Source: Pseudobdellovibrionaceae bacterium (lineage in GTDB: Bacteria; Bdellovibrionota; Bdellovibrionia; Bdellovibrionales; Bdellovibrionaceae). Taken from it: a stretch of 64,000 bases of DNA. Made by a program: the position numbers and the translations under genes. The notes beneath the pieces are model-generated. The model saw only the letters and a program-made list of their open reading frames with translations, did not search any database and was not told the origin of the DNA. Each line of letters opens with the position of its first letter. Within the stretch, counting starts at the first letter, position 1. The stretch is from the NCBI GenBank assembly GCA_019637875.1, contig JAHBUW010000001.1, forward strand, positions 248,001-312,000, written 5' to 3'. Positions 34,720-43,843 of this stretch are shown here, piece by piece.

Positions 34720-35952
34720 CTAAAAGCTGCCACTCAGATCGAGGTGGGTGCGTACGTACTGCAGGTTGCGCTCGCTGACGAATTGGCGGTTCGCGAACTG
34801 GGTGTATTTGAAATTGAAGTTCTTGTTGATCTGGTATTGCAAAGACCACATGAACCCGCGCGTATCGGTCTGGCCGGCCGCGAAGTCCGAGAACGTGAAG
34901 ACTGCGGGCACGGCGTCGCTTTCGATTTCGCCGTAGGCGATTTGCGCGGTCCAAGGTTTGCGTGAGTAGCCGGTGCCGATCCACCACGCCCGGTTGGGAT
35001 CGCGCGTGTCCTCGTTCACGATCCGCTCGGCGAAGAGGTTCATGTCGCCGCCGAGAGCCGCGAAGCCTTGATCGACGTAGGCGCGCACCGGACGGAAGTT
35101 GTTCTTCACGGTGCCCGCCGGAAATTCCGAATTGCCCAAGGGCGCGCCGCCGGCCGCGAGCTCCGAGAACAGCCGTCCCTGGACGCCGACGAAATTGAAG
35201 ACGCTGATGCCGATTTTGAATTTCCAGTCGTCGTTGATGAACGTCAGGTCACCCGTGTGCAGGAAATTGTCGGTATGGTCTTCGGAATACACGAGGGCGT
35301 CGTAGTTTTCACGGATGAGCGCGCTGCCCACGCCCCACCCGATCTTCCAACTTTCGGTCAGGGGGGCTTCCCCGCGTACCGAGTAGCCCTCGAGCGCGAT
35401 GTCCTCGTCGAGCAGAACTTGCGTTCCTCCCGGCCGTTGGTGCCACTGCGGAATACGGCCCGCGTTCAAGCGGAACCATGACGTGGGTTTCCAATCCGCG
35501 TACGCGAGATCGAGTCCCATGTAGCGACGGGTGAAGCCGGGATCTTTGTCGTCACCCAGGGATTGATTGGTCGAACGGTAATTGGTGGTCGTCGCCAGAC
35601 GGAATTCCGTCCCGAGCGTTTCGCTGACGTCCGCGCGGAAGCCCAGCCGCGCACGGATGCGACCCGTCTTGCGCGAATCGGCGGCCTCGGTGTTTTCGAT
35701 CTGGCCGCGCAGGCGGAGGTCGCCTTTCCACTTCAGGCTTTTATCCACCTTCTTTTCCACAACCGGCGCGGCTTCCACCGAGCTGGTTTCCGGAGGGGCC
35801 GGGTCGAGCGAGCTGGCTTCGGCCGGCAGAGGTGCGGCGGGCTGAGCTGCGGCCGGCTGAGACGCGGCCCCTTGCGCGAATGCGGGCGCCGCGCGGAAGA
35901 GCGCGGTGGCGATCAGAATCGGTAAAAAGAAATTAAAGGTAATAATGCCCAA
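34720..35952 (-). CDS. Outer-membrane porin-like beta-barrel protein
   Basis: 410 residues. Signal peptide (~1-26), a Pro/Ala-rich periplasmic stretch (27-70), then a beta-barrel with alternating strands from WKGDLRLRGQ to the C-terminal aromatic DLSGSF. It resembles the Porin_5 'putative porin' group. It shares the motif LGDDKDPGFTRRYMGLDLA with the porin at 41395-42519 (LGDSKDPGFARRSFGLDLA), so the two are paralogues. TTG start; it overlaps the upstream haem-barrel gene by 20 bp, which ties it to the cytochrome operon. Confidence 0.8.
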   Translation of the reverse strand: MGIITFNFFLPILIATALFRAAPAFAQGAASQPAAAQPAAPLPAEASSLDPAPPETSSVEAAPVVEKKVDKSLKWKGDLRLRGQIENTEAADSRKTGRIRARLGFRADVSETLGTEFRLATTTNYRSTNQSLGDDKDPGFTRRYMGLDLAYADWKPTSWFRLNAGRIPQWHQRPGGTQVLLDEDIALEGYSVRGEAPLTESWKIGWGVGSALIRENYDALVYSEDHTDNFLHTGDLTFINDDWKFKIGISVFNFVGVQGRLFSELAAGGAPLGNSEFPAGTVKNNFRPVRAYVDQGFAALGGDMNLFAERIVNEDTRDPNRAWWIGTGYSRKPWTAQIAYGEIESDAVPAVFTFSDFAAGQTDTRGFMWSLQYQINKNFNFKYTQFANRQFVSERNLQYVRTHLDLSGSF

Positions 35953-37090
35953 TCAACCACACCGCATCTTGGAAGTCGCCGGAGGTCGCGGAGTTCCGCT
36001 CCTTCCGGTAAATCCCGTAAAGTTCCCAGTGGGCTTGGGGATACCACTGAGTTCCGAAACTGTAAGCCTCAAATTTGGGGTCCGTCTGATCCGTATTCAA
36101 GTTCGCGAATTCGTGCACGCCGAAAAGGTGAAAGCCCTGCCACAATTCGCGGCCCAATTTGAAAGTTTCGACGAAACCCCAGCGGCCGTCGGCGCGTTGG
36201 ACCCGGTTCAGATCCAAAAGACCGTACCACTCTTTCGTGAAGCCCATAAGCGCGTAAACGCCGTACATGCGGCGTTGGTAAGAACCGGCGCCGTCATCGC
36301 GCGTGGTTTGGTAGTAGTTCGCGCCGACTTTCGTGCTTTCGCCGAGGGCCGTGTTCACTTGCAGGATGCCGCCCATTTCCTTTTTGACGGTATTGCCGTT
36401 GGCTTGATTGTAGATGCCGGTCGCGACGATCGAGGTCATTTCGTGCGTCCACGCGAGTTCGGCGGCGCCGCGCTCTTGGCCGGGGCCGAAATCCAGATAG
36501 GTGCGGGTCGCGAAGGTGTGTTCGGCGAAAAGAATTCCGTAGGCGGGCGTGAAGCGCCCGACGCGCAAGGTGACGCGATCGTCCTCGGCTTCGGGATTCA
36601 GGATGAATTCGACGCCGTGACGGGGGCTTGTGACATAATCCTTGGCGACCGCGCCGTCGACGCGGGGTTCGACCCGACCGACCGAGAAGAAGACGCGAAG
36701 CCAATCCTTCACCTGAGCGGAGAGATCGAAGTCGACCTGCATGATCATGAAGCGACCACGCGAAGCCTGCGGGGACTCGATGAAGGATTGAAGGATGCGG
36801 ACGTCGCCTCCGGCCAGCAGCCATTCGGGAGTCTCGATCGCGCCGCCCAGAAAGTTTTCGCTGCCTTCCGGCGCCTGCAAGCCGAAGAAGTCCGTCTGCG
36901 AAAGCAGTTCTTTCGACAGTGAACGGCCGTAAGGGGTCAGCAGATTTCCGCCGACGAGGGTCGTATGGCAGACCGTGCAGTTCACGTAACCGTGCCGAAT
37001 CATCTCGGGAAACGCGTGCGCCCGCGCCGCGAGCAAGAAAATCGCTACGAGCGTCAGCACCGCCGCGAGGTAAAGCCAAAAACGCGTCAT
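35933..37090 (-). CDS. Outer-membrane beta-barrel protein with one N-terminal c-type haem site
   Basis: 385 residues. After a signal sequence (1-26) comes PEMIRHGYVNCTVCH, a CxxCH haem site at 38-42, then LLTPYGRSLSKEL and a barrel-like series of amphipathic strands to the C-terminal HYYL. The haem plus barrel arrangement suggests an outer-membrane electron-transfer protein with haem on the periplasmic side (inference). ATGA overlap with the two-haem lipoprotein; 20-bp overlap with the porin. Confidence 0.75.
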   Translation of the reverse strand: MTRFWLYLAAVLTLVAIFLLAARAHAFPEMIRHGYVNCTVCHTTLVGGNLLTPYGRSLSKELLSQTDFFGLQAPEGSENFLGGAIETPEWLLAGGDVRILQSFIESPQASRGRFMIMQVDFDLSAQVKDWLRVFFSVGRVEPRVDGAVAKDYVTSPRHGVEFILNPEAEDDRVTLRVGRFTPAYGILFAEHTFATRTYLDFGPGQERGAAELAWTHEMTSIVATGIYNQANGNTVKKEMGGILQVNTALGESTKVGANYYQTTRDDGAGSYQRRMYGVYALMGFTKEWYGLLDLNRVQRADGRWGFVETFKLGRELWQGFHLFGVHEFANLNTDQTDPKFEAYSFGTQWYPQAHWELYGIYRKERNSATSGDFQDAVWLIGHYYL

Positions 37091-37761
37091 TGAGGCATTC
37101 CCAGCTCGAACCACTTCAGAATCACACGTCTTTCCTTGGGCGATAGACCGGGCAGCGGCTGCACGGGCATATCCTGCTTCACAATAACGCGGTCGAAGAT
37201 CTTCGTCGCCGCGGCCTTCACTTGAGCGAAGTCCGTCAAATCTAGATCGGCCGCGGCACGCACCGCCACCGCGCCGTCGCCGTCGCCGTTGTACTTGGGT
37301 TGGTGGCACGACAGGCATTTACCGGCAAAGACGCCCTGACTGATTTTGCGAAAATCCGTCGGCCCCTGATCGAGGGCGCGGTCACCGCCATCGGGGATGC
37401 CCATGGCGATCTCCGGAGCGCCCGCATCCATCCACGCGGTCAACAGCGCCATCTCGTCCGCCGAGAGCGGATGCGCGGGTGGCATGTCCTTCGACTCCAA
37501 CGAGCGAAACGCCACGCGACCCAGCTGGGCACGCACGTCGTTGTAGGTCGCGAGGTTCGAGTTTCCTTTGTTGCCGGTCTCGGGCAAGTGGCAGCCGTAA
37601 CAGCGCGGGCCCAGGATATTCGCCTGGATCGTTTGGAAATCGAGCGGCCCCATGCTGCGCATATTCTGCGCGCCGAGATTGGGACGGTTTTCATTCTTCA
37701 TGCGGCTGTAGTTGCAACCCGCGAGCAGCAGCAACACCGGGATAAGGACGAAGGCTTTCAT
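37087..37761 (-). CDS. Two-haem c-type cytochrome lipoprotein
   Basis: 224 residues. Lipobox LLAGC with Cys16 gives lipid anchoring. Two haem sites: CYGCH at 54-58 and CLSCH near 150. Each is followed by a DMPP/DMPV segment, where Met may be the second iron ligand, so the protein is a tandem of two small cytochrome domains. ATGA overlaps at both ends couple it to the four-haem lipoprotein before it and the haem-barrel protein after it. Confidence 0.85.
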   Translation of the reverse strand: MKAFVLIPVLLLLAGCNYSRMKNENRPNLGAQNMRSMGPLDFQTIQANILGPRCYGCHLPETGNKGNSNLATYNDVRAQLGRVAFRSLESKDMPPAHPLSADEMALLTAWMDAGAPEIAMGIPDGGDRALDQGPTDFRKISQGVFAGKCLSCHQPKYNGDGDGAVAVRAAADLDLTDFAQVKAAATKIFDRVIVKQDMPVQPLPGLSPKERRVILKWFELGMPQ

Positions 37762-40397
37762 CACGTGCCGCCTTTCTTGTAGACCATTTCGCACTGGTCG
37801 TTGTTCGGACGAACGGTGCCCGACGCCATTTCTTTCAGGTATTCGTAGATCGCCCAACCCGCGTTCCAGGCGGCGCGGTCCAACCAGGCTTCGACCCGTT
37901 CCGGATGTCGCGGCTGACCCGAGGCCGGATCGAACTCCAGATCGGGATGGCCCGCGTAAAGGTTTTCCATGAAACAAACGGCGCGGAAAATCTCGTGATC
38001 CATGAAGTTCGGCGACGACGCCTTTTCAATGGAGATCTGCGACAGACACTTCTCGCGAATGCCGTTCAGCATCTGCCCGCCGTGTTTTCCCATGGCGCTG
38101 GCGACCTCGGGCGGGAACTTCACGCGCGTTCCTTCCATCGCCATCCAGATCAGATACTGACCGCCGTAGTTCACGCCGTCGATATCGAAGGTTTTCAGAT
38201 TCTCGTTTTTGTTGCCGAACATGCCTTCCATGAAGTTCGCGACCCGCACGCCGCCGCCGGACCAATTCAGGATCGAGCGCGCCAGCGGTGAATCTCCATC
38301 ACCCTTGGGGCCATGGCATTTCGCGCAGGTGTTCTTGAAGAAGTGCGCGCCGGGCGAAGCGTAGTAGATCTCGCCGTAGGGACGTTTGGGTTGCGTCCCC
38401 TTCATCATCCAGGGCAGACGTTTTTCCGGAGGCAAATCCGTTTTCGGGAACTCGCACGCCGGGCGTTTCAACCAGTAACCCACCGGGTATTCGGTGGTGA
38501 TCGCCTGACGCAAGTTTTCGGTCAGCTGAATGTCGCGGTATTTTTGCGGCATGCCTTCGACGGGATCTTTCCAATCGTTCCGACGGGGCATGAAGGTTTC
38601 GCCGCTCGGCCACGTCAGATCCATGTCGATCCAGTGCAGGGTCGAGGAGGGTTTACAGTTGTTCTCCCAAGTTTCGGCGGCTTGGAGGCTTTCGAAACTG
38701 CGGATCCAGCGGCCCATGACTTCCAGGACGCGGCAATCCGGCGCGCCGGGCGTGTGCATGGGCATCTGGGAATAGATCCCCTGCGCCGTCGGCGGATCGG
38801 CGACTTTGCGCCAGATGTGCGAGCTGTCGAGTTCACCGTTCTGGTGGACCATACGGCGTTGGGGTTGCTGCACGGATTTCAGCTGGGTGTTGAAGCTGAA
38901 GAGTTCGCCCGGCCCCAGTCCCAAACGCACGCCGTTGTCTTTGTTGAACGCGATGCCGTCGGGATTGTGGCAGTGGAAGCAGTTGCCGACGGTATAACCG
39001 TTCGCGCGCAGCTCATAGACGTTGCGCGCGGGCATGTTGCCGCTGTCTTCCAGGCGCGGCAGATCCGCCGGGGATTTGATTCCCGAGATGACGCCGTACT
39101 CGAGGAAACGTTGCACCTGCGACAGATCGCTCGACAGGGCGGGATCCAGGCGACCGGCTTCACCGAAGGCGCGTTTGTTGATCTGTAAGGGTTGGAAACC
39201 CAGGATGAAGTTCTTCGAGGGGCTGCCGACGTGACAGTCGATGCAGCGTTGACGGCCGGGGATCGCGTAGTCGCGGAACTTCCCTTTCACTTCGTCGATG
39301 GGGACCGCGTAGACCAAGTCCTTCCAAGGCGTGCCGTCACGGTAGGGCGCGGTGACGAGCGTCGCCACCTGTTCGGTTTCGTCCCACTGATAGGTACCGA
39401 ACAAAGACTTGTCCGAAGGCGTGCGCGCGACGATCAGGCGCGTCTCCATCCGGCGCATGCGGATCTTGCCGTCGGGCATGGTGATCGCGCGGTAGAAGCT
39501 TTTGTAGAAACGGGTGTTCTCGGGGATGTCGAAATTTTTGGTCTCTGGATTGTAGCGGATCGACTGTTTCACCAGACGACCGTTTTCGAGTTTCCACGGC
39601 ACGTGCAGCCAACGACCTTTTTCGGCGTTGTCGGCCCAGAGCGGATACTCGACGTTGTAGGCGAAGGTTCCCGTGCGCGCGAGCGCGAGGGGATCCAGGC
39701 TTGTCATATCAGTTTCACTCAGGTGTTTCGGAAGTTCCGTGGCGTTTTCGAAGAAACGGTCCATTTCGTAGTCGAAGCCGACGATGCCCGCGACTGGAAC
39801 GCAGTCGCCCAGTTCGGAACTCGACATGGGCTTCACGGGACGGGGTTTTCCGGTCAGCACTTTCGGACCGGTGCCCGCTTTGAAGTTGCCTTCGGGTTTG
39901 CCGGCTTGAATCCAGATCTCGAGTTCGCGACCCATCTTCAAGAAGGCTTCGGGATTTTTCGCGCGGCGATCCGCCGGCGGCATTTGTTTCGAAGGATCGG
40001 CGTGAAAGATCGACTCACGCATTTTTTCGGCGGTCTCGAAGAAGCCGTCCACCCAAGTGAGCTTTCCACCGAGAGAGATCTCTTGCGCGCGGTAGGTATC
40101 GATGTAAGTGAAGCCGCCGCTTTTCGCGGGACTCAAATGGCAACTGGCGCAGGCCGAATTCAAAGTGGCGCGCAGGTTCTGGTAGGTGTGCACGATGTCT
40201 TGCGAGCCGACGTAGGGAGTTTCCTGATACGAACGGTAGGACTCGACGGGTTTGCAGTTCGCGAGGCGGTACTTCTCTTCTTCCGACATCTGGCGGGGAG
40301 CCCCGCAGGCGGTGAGGAAGAGGACCGGAAATGCACAAAAGGCCGCGAGTGCGGCCTGATGAAAACGGGATGAGAATTTCAATTTTCGTAAGAACAT
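37761..40397 (-). CDS. Large four-haem c-type cytochrome lipoprotein
   Basis: 878 residues. Lipobox LTAC with Cys31. Four CxxCH sites: CASCH (83-87), CIDCH (~385), CFHCH (~473) and CAKCH (~690), separated by long non-haem regions. The central part (about 200-600) resembles large cytochrome proteins of unknown function seen in delta- and Bdellovibrio-type bacteria; I cannot name a reaction. The protein probably faces the periplasm or outer membrane. First gene of a four-gene operon whose members overlap by 4, 4 and 20 bases. Confidence 0.8.
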   Translation of the reverse strand: MFLRKLKFSSRFHQAALAAFCAFPVLFLTACGAPRQMSEEEKYRLANCKPVESYRSYQETPYVGSQDIVHTYQNLRATLNSACASCHLSPAKSGGFTYIDTYRAQEISLGGKLTWVDGFFETAEKMRESIFHADPSKQMPPADRRAKNPEAFLKMGRELEIWIQAGKPEGNFKAGTGPKVLTGKPRPVKPMSSSELGDCVPVAGIVGFDYEMDRFFENATELPKHLSETDMTSLDPLALARTGTFAYNVEYPLWADNAEKGRWLHVPWKLENGRLVKQSIRYNPETKNFDIPENTRFYKSFYRAITMPDGKIRMRRMETRLIVARTPSDKSLFGTYQWDETEQVATLVTAPYRDGTPWKDLVYAVPIDEVKGKFRDYAIPGRQRCIDCHVGSPSKNFILGFQPLQINKRAFGEAGRLDPALSSDLSQVQRFLEYGVISGIKSPADLPRLEDSGNMPARNVYELRANGYTVGNCFHCHNPDGIAFNKDNGVRLGLGPGELFSFNTQLKSVQQPQRRMVHQNGELDSSHIWRKVADPPTAQGIYSQMPMHTPGAPDCRVLEVMGRWIRSFESLQAAETWENNCKPSSTLHWIDMDLTWPSGETFMPRRNDWKDPVEGMPQKYRDIQLTENLRQAITTEYPVGYWLKRPACEFPKTDLPPEKRLPWMMKGTQPKRPYGEIYYASPGAHFFKNTCAKCHGPKGDGDSPLARSILNWSGGGVRVANFMEGMFGNKNENLKTFDIDGVNYGGQYLIWMAMEGTRVKFPPEVASAMGKHGGQMLNGIREKCLSQISIEKASSPNFMDHEIFRAVCFMENLYAGHPDLEFDPASGQPRHPERVEAWLDRAAWNAGWAIYEYLKEMASGTVRPNNDQCEMVYKKGGT

Positions 40398-40449
40398 CGT
40401 TCAAACCTCAAAGGAAAGAGTTCCATCCCGATTGAAGCGGGCGCGATTA

Positions 40450-41271
40450 CTAGTCGATGGTGATGAATTCGTGCGATTGGACGATCGGGTCCATGAACGA
40501 GCGGTCAGTGACGTAGCTCATCAGGTCCGCCTCGGGTTGGCTCAGCTCGCGGCCGATGACTTCGTAAACGTAGAGGTTACGTGCCATGGGGTACGAGAAG
40601 TTGCGGATCGAAGTGGTGTTGGGCAGCACGGGAGCCGCACCAGCCGACTTTGCGATCGCGAGGGTACGGTTGTCCGCCAGTTTACCCGAGAGACCCGCGT
40701 AACCGATGGTCAGACCGTCGCGCGCTGTCGCTTCGGCGATATCCGCGGTTTCGTTCAGAACGGTCACGCAAGCACCGAAGTTCTTCAGGCCGGTGAAGTG
40801 TTTGAACGCGTCGGTGGTGCCCGAAGCGTCGTTACGGCGAACGACGCGGATTTGGCCGCGCAGATTCGAACCGGGGATTTGTTCCCACTGGGTGATTTCG
40901 CAAGTGAAGATGCGAGTGACGGTGGGCAGATCCAGGGCTTGCACGGGGCTCGACGCTTTCACGAAGAGCGCGATGCCGTCCAGACCGATGACGTGGGGAA
41001 CGACGTCCAAACCGCGTGCTTTCATTTCATTGAGGACTTCGGGTTTGATTTCGCGCGACATGGGACCGATGTTTTGATCGCCGTTCGCCAGACCTTTTTC
41101 CGCCAGACCCGAGCCGCCGCCGGTGTACTGGATTTGCGAGTCCATGCCCGCCGCGATGATCGCGTCGGTCATCATACCGCCGAGGGTATCCGAGCCAGCG
41201 AACAGAACTTTGTTTTGTGCGGAAGCGGTGGCTGCCGCGAAGACCAGAGCCGAGAACACAAGCTTTTTCAT
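40450..41271 (-). CDS. PstS-like phosphate/anion-binding periplasmic protein
   Basis: 273 residues. Signal peptide (1-18, ASAQ), then a type II binding-protein fold with FAGSDTLGG, the oxyanion loop TGGGSGLAEKGL and NDASGTTDAFKHF, all typical of PstS-type phosphate binders. No pstC/A/B gene is near, so it is an orphan. AGGAG (in TTGAGGAGTAG) precedes the ATG. It lies 52 bp upstream of the cytochrome operon and 123 bp downstream of a porin gene on the same strand, which suggests an outer-membrane phosphate-uptake or regulatory link (inference). Confidence 0.85.
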   Translation of the reverse strand: MKKLVFSALVFAAATASAQNKVLFAGSDTLGGMMTDAIIAAGMDSQIQYTGGGSGLAEKGLANGDQNIGPMSREIKPEVLNEMKARGLDVVPHVIGLDGIALFVKASSPVQALDLPTVTRIFTCEITQWEQIPGSNLRGQIRVVRRNDASGTTDAFKHFTGLKNFGACVTVLNETADIAEATARDGLTIGYAGLSGKLADNRTLAIAKSAGAAPVLPNTTSIRNFSYPMARNLYVYEVIGRELSQPEADLMSYVTDRSFMDPIVQSHEFITID

Positions 41272-41323
41272 GTCTACTCCTCAAAGGGGTTAGTGGATAA
41301 CCCGGCTTCTAGCGAAGGAGTTC

Positions 41324-41347
41324 ACGGAAAGCCCGTTGGCTTTCCGT
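41324..41347. repeat. 10-bp stem hairpin between porin and pstS-like genes
   Basis: ACGGAAAGCC (41324-41333) pairs with GGCTTTCCGT (41338-41347) around CGTT. It lies ~50 bases after the porin stop on the minus strand and lacks a T run. It may be an attenuating or stabilising hairpin, or a binding site upstream of the pstS-like gene. Confidence 0.55.
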
Positions 41348-41394
41348 TGGAATTGTCGGGAAAATGTCAGGAGACTGCGTGGGTGGAGGGCAGC

Positions 41395-42519
41395 TTAGAA
41401 GTTCATCATGAAGTCGACTTGGGTGAGGCTGTAATCGCGCTCGGTCGAACTGATACCGCGTTTGGCATTGTATTGATTGATGGCGAAGGCGGAGTTGTCG
41501 CTGAACTGATAGCCCACGGTGATACGACGGCCGTCCGCATCCGTGCCGCCGCCATTGGCGTCGCTGTCGGAGTAGGCGCCGATGACCGAGTCGGCTTCTT
41601 TACGGATCAAACCGAAGCCCAGCGAGGTGCGCTCCCACTTGAAGCCGATGCCGAACTCGTGACCGCTACCGTCGGTCGAGACCTCGCGGTTTTTGACGAA
41701 ATCCGCGAAGAGATTCACGTCGACGAGGGCGAGTTTGGATTTCACCTCGGCGCCCACGATGTCGAGCACGTATTTGTTCGACATGCGGAAAGGGTCGCCG
41801 GGCAACAAACGGTAGATCGAGTTCCCGCGGTAGCGGTCGAAGGGGATCGAGTACATATCGTAGCTCGCGCCTTTATCCAGACTGGTGATGAGCTGATCCT
41901 GCACGTTCACGTAGTTTTGATTCGCATAGTGGATCGTCGCTTGGACGCCGCCGAAGTCATGGCTGTAGCCCAGCTGGAAACCCGGGATGCCGATGTCCAC
42001 GACGTCCGAACGAGTGGCCGAGTCGTAGTTTTCCGAGATCAGGAAAGCCCCGGCGTTCACGAAAAAGCCGCCGGTTTTGTACTGGACCGAGAGGCCCTCG
42101 AAGTTCAGATCCGAATCGAAGACGAGCTGATTTTTACCCGCCGAGAAATAGGGATTGGGGACGCGTCCGCCCGAGACCGTGAGTCCTTTGACCGCGGTCC
42201 ACTGCATGGCCGCCAGATCCAGGCCGAAACTGCGGCGGGCGAAGCCGGGGTCTTTCGAGTCCCCCAAAGTCTGATTCGTGCTGATGGCGGAGGAAGCCGT
42301 CGCCAGACGGATCACCGCGCGCAGCTCGGGATTCACTTCGGCCTTTACTTGCAGGCGCGCGCGCAACTGTTGGTAAGGGCGGGGTTGATCTTCGGCTTCT
42401 TTGGCTTGGACCAAGCGGTAACGGAGGTCGCCGGACCACTCGGGTTTCAGCTCCAAGCCTTGCGCGAAGATTCGCGGCATCCATCCCATAAATACGAAGA
42501 GTGCGATGATGTACTTCAT
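41395..42519 (-). CDS. Outer-membrane porin-like beta-barrel protein (paralogue)
   Basis: 374 residues. Signal peptide (1-19), then WSGDLRYRLVQ and a run of amphipathic strands ending in VDFMMNF, with a terminal Phe as in outer-membrane barrels. It shares TNQTLGDSKDPGFARR with the porin at 34720-35952. With the PstS-like gene downstream, anion or phosphate uptake is a plausible role, resembling the OprO/OprP idea, but I see no direct proof. Start ATG 42519; upstream frame extension is not barrel-like. Confidence 0.8.
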   Translation of the reverse strand: MKYIIALFVFMGWMPRIFAQGLELKPEWSGDLRYRLVQAKEAEDQPRPYQQLRARLQVKAEVNPELRAVIRLATASSAISTNQTLGDSKDPGFARRSFGLDLAAMQWTAVKGLTVSGGRVPNPYFSAGKNQLVFDSDLNFEGLSVQYKTGGFFVNAGAFLISENYDSATRSDVVDIGIPGFQLGYSHDFGGVQATIHYANQNYVNVQDQLITSLDKGASYDMYSIPFDRYRGNSIYRLLPGDPFRMSNKYVLDIVGAEVKSKLALVDVNLFADFVKNREVSTDGSGHEFGIGFKWERTSLGFGLIRKEADSVIGAYSDSDANGGGTDADGRRITVGYQFSDNSAFAINQYNAKRGISSTERDYSLTQVDFMMNF

Positions 42520-42602
42520 CGCGGACCATTTACCGGGGGGGGCCGAGGGCGCGTCAAAAAGCGCGCGGCGTCCAAACCCATTCCTGACAATCGCCATGAC
42601 AT

Positions 42603-43754
42603 TTAAACAAAACGAACGCATGTGAATCCGCCGTATTTGGTGCGCATATTGGTCAACTGCCCTTGATACAGGCGGGCGATGGCCCCCTGAACCCGGCCTT
42701 TGTAGGCATAGAAGCGCAGATCGTATTTGAAATCCTGGAAGCCGTCGGGTGTTTCGAAGCGCGCCTCGGGGGCCGGGCAGTACTCTTGCGCCAAGATGTC
42801 TTCGCCCACAAGACCGTCGAAGACTTTGCGTGAAACGGACGAACCCCGATAGGTCTGCTTTCCGCCATAGGCCCGCAGCGGTTTGAAGAAGAGCTGCTTG
42901 CGCCGTGCCCACAGGTCGTCGGCATTTTCCGCCGTCAAGACTTCGGCTTTCAAAAGCGCGCGTTCGATGGCGTCGGCTTGCGCCGACGAGAGGCGGTCGA
43001 GGTAGGTGCCCGCATCGGCGGTCATTTCACGCAAACGCTCTTTGTCCGCGAGCGCGAGATATTCGAAAGGATGGGGCGAGAAGCAGGTCGTCCGCGCAAG
43101 ATACAGTTCCCGCAACGCCTTCGACTTTTCCTCTTCGAAATAGAAATCGGTGTAACGGTTGTAAACGAAGCGATCTTTCGCGGTGACTTCATGCAAATCG
43201 GCCAGACGGGCTTCGTAGCCCCATTTGCGGAACTGCGAAAGGAAGTAGTCGAACTCGATGCGAAGTTTCTGTTCCGTCGGTTTCTCGTCGAGCACCAGCC
43301 AGGGACCTTGCGCGTTCGTGGGCGCGGCCAGTTGCAATTCTTCTTCGATCGCGCGACGGAGTTCGTTGGGATTGTAACCCGCGACCGGCCAGGGCAGTCC
43401 CTGCGATTCGTAAAGCGGCCAGGCCAGGCCTTGGAAGGCCGCGTTCGTATTGATTTCGATGAGCTTCAGCGTGTCGTCGGCCGCACGGTGAAAGTCGTAG
43501 CTCATGCAGATGGCGAAGTTGCCGGGATTTTGCAGGCCCCGCTTCGCGGCCTCGGCTTCGAAATGCGCGACCGAGGCGGGATGCTCGCGCCACGCGAAGA
43601 AGGCGGCCACGGCCTCTTCGGCCTGGGTTAAAATCGCGCGGGGCAGCTCCAGAGTAAATTCAGAGATGAGCTCGGGCGTGACCAGGCTTTCGATCTCGGT
43701 CCGGCTTTTAAAGGGGATCTCTTGCGCCAAAAGATCCAGAAACTTCGCGCGCAT
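42603..43754 (-). CDS. ATP-grasp-like protein of unknown substrate
   Basis: 383 residues. The C-terminal half has the ATP-grasp pattern: LFFKPLRAYGGKQTYRG, then ILAQEYCPAPE, DLRFYAYKG and TNMRTKYGGF, recalling glutathione-synthase-like ligases. The N-terminal half contains SYDFHRAADDTLKLIEINTN, where the Glu-Ile-Asn-Thr-Asn resembles a metal/substrate site. Such enzymes join a carboxylate to an amine using ATP. I choose ATG 43754 with GAGGTA upstream over ATG 43799, which lacks a ribosome site. Substrate unknown. Confidence 0.7.
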   Translation of the reverse strand: MRAKFLDLLAQEIPFKSRTEIESLVTPELISEFTLELPRAILTQAEEAVAAFFAWREHPASVAHFEAEAAKRGLQNPGNFAICMSYDFHRAADDTLKLIEINTNAAFQGLAWPLYESQGLPWPVAGYNPNELRRAIEEELQLAAPTNAQGPWLVLDEKPTEQKLRIEFDYFLSQFRKWGYEARLADLHEVTAKDRFVYNRYTDFYFEEEKSKALRELYLARTTCFSPHPFEYLALADKERLREMTADAGTYLDRLSSAQADAIERALLKAEVLTAENADDLWARRKQLFFKPLRAYGGKQTYRGSSVSRKVFDGLVGEDILAQEYCPAPEARFETPDGFQDFKYDLRFYAYKGRVQGAIARLYQGQLTNMRTKYGGFTCVRFV

Positions 43755-43843
43755 CCGCGGGGTACCTCGTTGAATTTGAGGCGCGCCTAAGCGCGACATG
43801 AAGAAGGTTGCGTGAGACCCGGGAATTTGCAATGGATGGGGGC

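Noticed and set aside
41348-41394. Pho box upstream of the PstS-like gene
   Set aside because: Two TGACA/CGACA-like repeats 11 bases apart are too weak to call without a matrix search.
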